A stretch of DNA of 63,648 nucleotides, from positions 1 through 63,648 of the forward strand of contig QCQE01000005.1 of NCBI GenBank assembly GCA_003212275.1, given 5' to 3'. The DNA is from Pelagibacteraceae bacterium AG-447-N18. GTDB lineage: Bacteria; Pseudomonadota; Alphaproteobacteria; Pelagibacterales; Pelagibacteraceae. Every line of letters starts with the position of its first letter. The first letter of the stretch is position 1. The position numbers and the translations under genes were made by a program. Positions 61,765 to 63,648 of this stretch are shown here, piece by piece. The notes under the pieces were generated by a model. That model saw nothing but the letters and a program-made list of their open reading frames with translations. It did not search any database and had not been told where the DNA came from.

Positions 61765-63612
61765 ATGTTTGTTAAAACATTTATAACAATTTTACTATTT
61801 TTAATTCCCTTTAATGTTTTTGCTTTAGAAGAATGTAAATGGGATAATAGAAAAGGTGTTCCATGCTTAACTATTAGTAAAACATCAAACACATCAGCTT
61901 ACAATAATAATAGTATAATAAAAAAAGTTTTTAATAAACAAGAAATTGAAGTATCTGGTGCAAAAGATACTTTTGATCTTATCAAATTGATACCAGGTCT
62001 TGATTATTATCAATCTGGTCAAAAAGGTCAAACAGGTGCAATTTTTATGAGAGGATCTGAATCTAATCATACTCTAGTATTATTAAATGGTGTTCCAATC
62101 AATGATCAATCTACTACTAATGGCATTCACGACTTTGGTCAGGATTTTATTCAGACAATTCAACAAATCGAAGTATACAAAGGTTCTAATGGTTCTCATT
62201 TTGGCCCAGACTCAATTGGTGGAGCAATAAATTTTATAACTGATATAGATTATAACAATAGTTATTCTATAAACGGGTTTAATTTAGATAATAATAGTAT
62301 TGATTATAATCAAACCAAAATAACTAAAAATGATTGGCATTTGAACATTAAAGGTGCGATTAACCAAATGAAATCGGACAGCGCAATAGCTTTAGGTACT
62401 GAAGATGATGGAACAGAGAATTATCAAATAAATTTAAATGCTAATAAATGGGTGAATGAAAATCTTAAATTTAAATCAACATTTTATGGAAGAGATACTC
62501 GATCAGATTATGATAAAAATTCATCTACAGAAGAAAATGTATCCTCAAATAACAAAATGTATGCTTTACAAGCAGGGTTTGAAAGATTTACCAACAACAT
62601 CTTTGATAATCTAATCGTTCATTATCATAAATATGACAGAAAATATGACGAACAAGGAACAATTAACAATTATTATAGCGAATCTATTACAGCGAAAGCT
62701 GAAAGAGATTTGTTTTTTAATGAAAAAATTTCTTATGGATTTGGTGCAGAGTACAAATATGATTGGGGAGAATATTCGACTTTAACTTTTACTTCACAGA
62801 CAAAAGGACATCTTAAAAATTTTGGTATTTTTAGTAATGCGGGATATAAGTTAAATGAAAATCAATCTTTATCATTACATTTAAGAAGTGATGACCATAA
62901 AGAAACTGGTGGAAATCAGACCTATAAGATCAATTTTACTCAACTTTATAAAAACTTAAAATTTGGACTGACTCATTCTACTGGTTTAAAGAATCCAAGT
63001 CTTTATGAACTATATGGGTCTTCAAGCACGCACTCTGGAAGCAGAGCAATTGATCCTGAAAAAAGTAAAACAAACGAATTATATGCAAAATACACTTTTA
63101 CTGAAAATATCAATTTTGTCTCAACATTTTATAGAACAAATATGATCGACAGAATTAAGATCAAATCAGATTGGTCCGGATATGAAAATAAGATTCCGGA
63201 TACTACTCAAGAAGGTATTGAAAGTGAGCTAAATTTATTAATTGATAATGATCAAAAACTTTCCATTGTTTCTCATTTTGCTAAAAACAGAACTGCAAGT
63301 GGAGGTCCTAACTCAAGAAGACCAGATTTATCTTACGGTATTAATTATAAAAACAAAATCAACTCAAAAAATTTTGGTCCTTTAGAATTTAATCTAAATT
63401 ATAGATACATAGGTGATCATCTTGATTGGACAGGATCCAAAAATGAATTTGTAAAAAGTGTTGATTTAGTTGATCTAACATTAAGTAAAAAAGCTTATGG
63501 CAATATTTTTTCATTGAATCTGACGAATCTTCTAAATGAAAGATATGAAAAACCTGCCACTTACAGTCAAGATGGAAGACAATTTAGAATTGGCTTTAAA
63601 AAATTATACTAG
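61765..63612 (+). CDS. btuB: BtuB-like TonB-dependent outer-membrane receptor
   Basis: About 615 residues from the preferred ATG at 61765. Signal peptide (1-~20), plug domain (~45-165) with GAIFMRGSESNHTLVLLNG and PDSIGGAINFIT, then a 22-strand barrel ending in FRIGFKKLY with the usual C-terminal aromatic. A TonB box is not obvious. Imports cobalamin across the outer membrane in known BtuB. The upstream cobalamin riboswitch strongly supports that substrate. A Cys pair near residues 25-35 of the mature protein is unusual. Confidence 0.88.
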   Translation: MFVKTFITILLFLIPFNVFALEECKWDNRKGVPCLTISKTSNTSAYNNNSIIKKVFNKQEIEVSGAKDTFDLIKLIPGLDYYQSGQKGQTGAIFMRGSESNHTLVLLNGVPINDQSTTNGIHDFGQDFIQTIQQIEVYKGSNGSHFGPDSIGGAINFITDIDYNNSYSINGFNLDNNSIDYNQTKITKNDWHLNIKGAINQMKSDSAIALGTEDDGTENYQINLNANKWVNENLKFKSTFYGRDTRSDYDKNSSTEENVSSNNKMYALQAGFERFTNNIFDNLIVHYHKYDRKYDEQGTINNYYSESITAKAERDLFFNEKISYGFGAEYKYDWGEYSTLTFTSQTKGHLKNFGIFSNAGYKLNENQSLSLHLRSDDHKETGGNQTYKINFTQLYKNLKFGLTHSTGLKNPSLYELYGSSSTHSGSRAIDPEKSKTNELYAKYTFTENINFVSTFYRTNMIDRIKIKSDWSGYENKIPDTTQEGIESELNLLIDNDQKLSIVSHFAKNRTASGGPNSRRPDLSYGINYKNKINSKNFGPLEFNLNYRYIGDHLDWTGSKNEFVKSVDLVDLTLSKKAYGNIFSLNLTNLLNERYEKPATYSQDGRQFRIGFKKLY

Positions 63613-63648
63613 TTATTTTATTTGATTTAATTTAAAATAATTAAGTAA

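Overview
The window is about 63.6 kb of very AT-rich, densely coded bacterial DNA. Gene content and order point to a marine alphaproteobacterium of the SAR11 group (Pelagibacterales, Candidatus Pelagibacter-like). The reasons are: very small intergenic spaces; alphaproteobacterial gene blocks (rlpA-dacC-tmk-holB-metG-tatD, glyA-nrdR-ribDE-ribB-ribH-nusB-thiL-hppA, dapA-smpB-folK-rsh-pyrE-pdxJ-acpS-lepB-rnc-recO); a mitochondrial-type complex I accessory subunit; a Cbp3-type bc1 chaperone; and a SAM-II plus SAM-V riboswitch leader on metY, an arrangement first described in Pelagibacter. No database was searched, so the assignment rests on reading the proteins and the gene order.

Layout. 1-8.4 kb: the most unusual region. 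Two tandem caspase-like proteins (the first cut by the window edge) run toward a convergent three-gene operon encoding a TPR plus trypsin-like (Deg-type) protease, a DUF4384-like protein and a coiled-coil LPP20-like protein. All complete members have N-terminal export signals, so this looks like a periplasmic two-protease module of unknown purpose. 8.4-16.8 kb: RarD permease, a lytic transglycosylase and the rlpA-dacC-tmk-holB-metG-tatD-MBL operon. 16.8-20.6 kb: glutathione peroxidase, NhaA, a zinc-ribbon protein, a glycosyltransferase and a methyltransferase. 20.7-26.3 kb: tRNA-Pro directly followed by the NDUFS4-like gene, SbmA/BacA, GlpX, MerR, L33, chorismate mutase, CtaA and MetY with its double SAM riboswitch leader. 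26.5-31.7 kb: L13, S9, ArgC, a small lipoprotein, homoserine dehydrogenase and two permeases.

31.7-36.4 kb: the only loose, accessory-looking stretch. It has a 460-base gap with a possible 14-residue peptide gene, an MGMT-like protein, a block of about 55% GC that stands out strongly, a small membrane protein, a tyrosine recombinase with a near-perfect inverted repeat just upstream, a two-domain glycosyltransferase, a GIY-YIG protein, and tRNA-Glu whose 3' end faces the region. 36.4-41 kb: ihfA, plsX, rpmF, the bc1 chaperone, a BamE-like lipoprotein and a proton-pumping pyrophosphatase. 41-48.4 kb: a long riboflavin / one-carbon operon headed by an Asp/Asn beta-hydroxylase-like protein. 48.5-56.8 kb: hemB and the ten-gene dapA-to-recO operon. 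56.8-61.5 kb: Slt, a CDP-alcohol phosphatidyltransferase-like protein with an altered active site, a TylF-like methyltransferase and a PhyH-like oxygenase. 61.6-63.6 kb: a cobalamin riboswitch followed by a BtuB-like TonB-dependent receptor.

Most genes are core metabolism, translation and envelope. They overlap by a few bases both within operons and at convergent ends, leaving almost no room for terminators. The best candidates for new biology are the caspase/trypsin locus, the GC-rich block and inverted repeat around the recombinase, and the competing helix in the metY leader.
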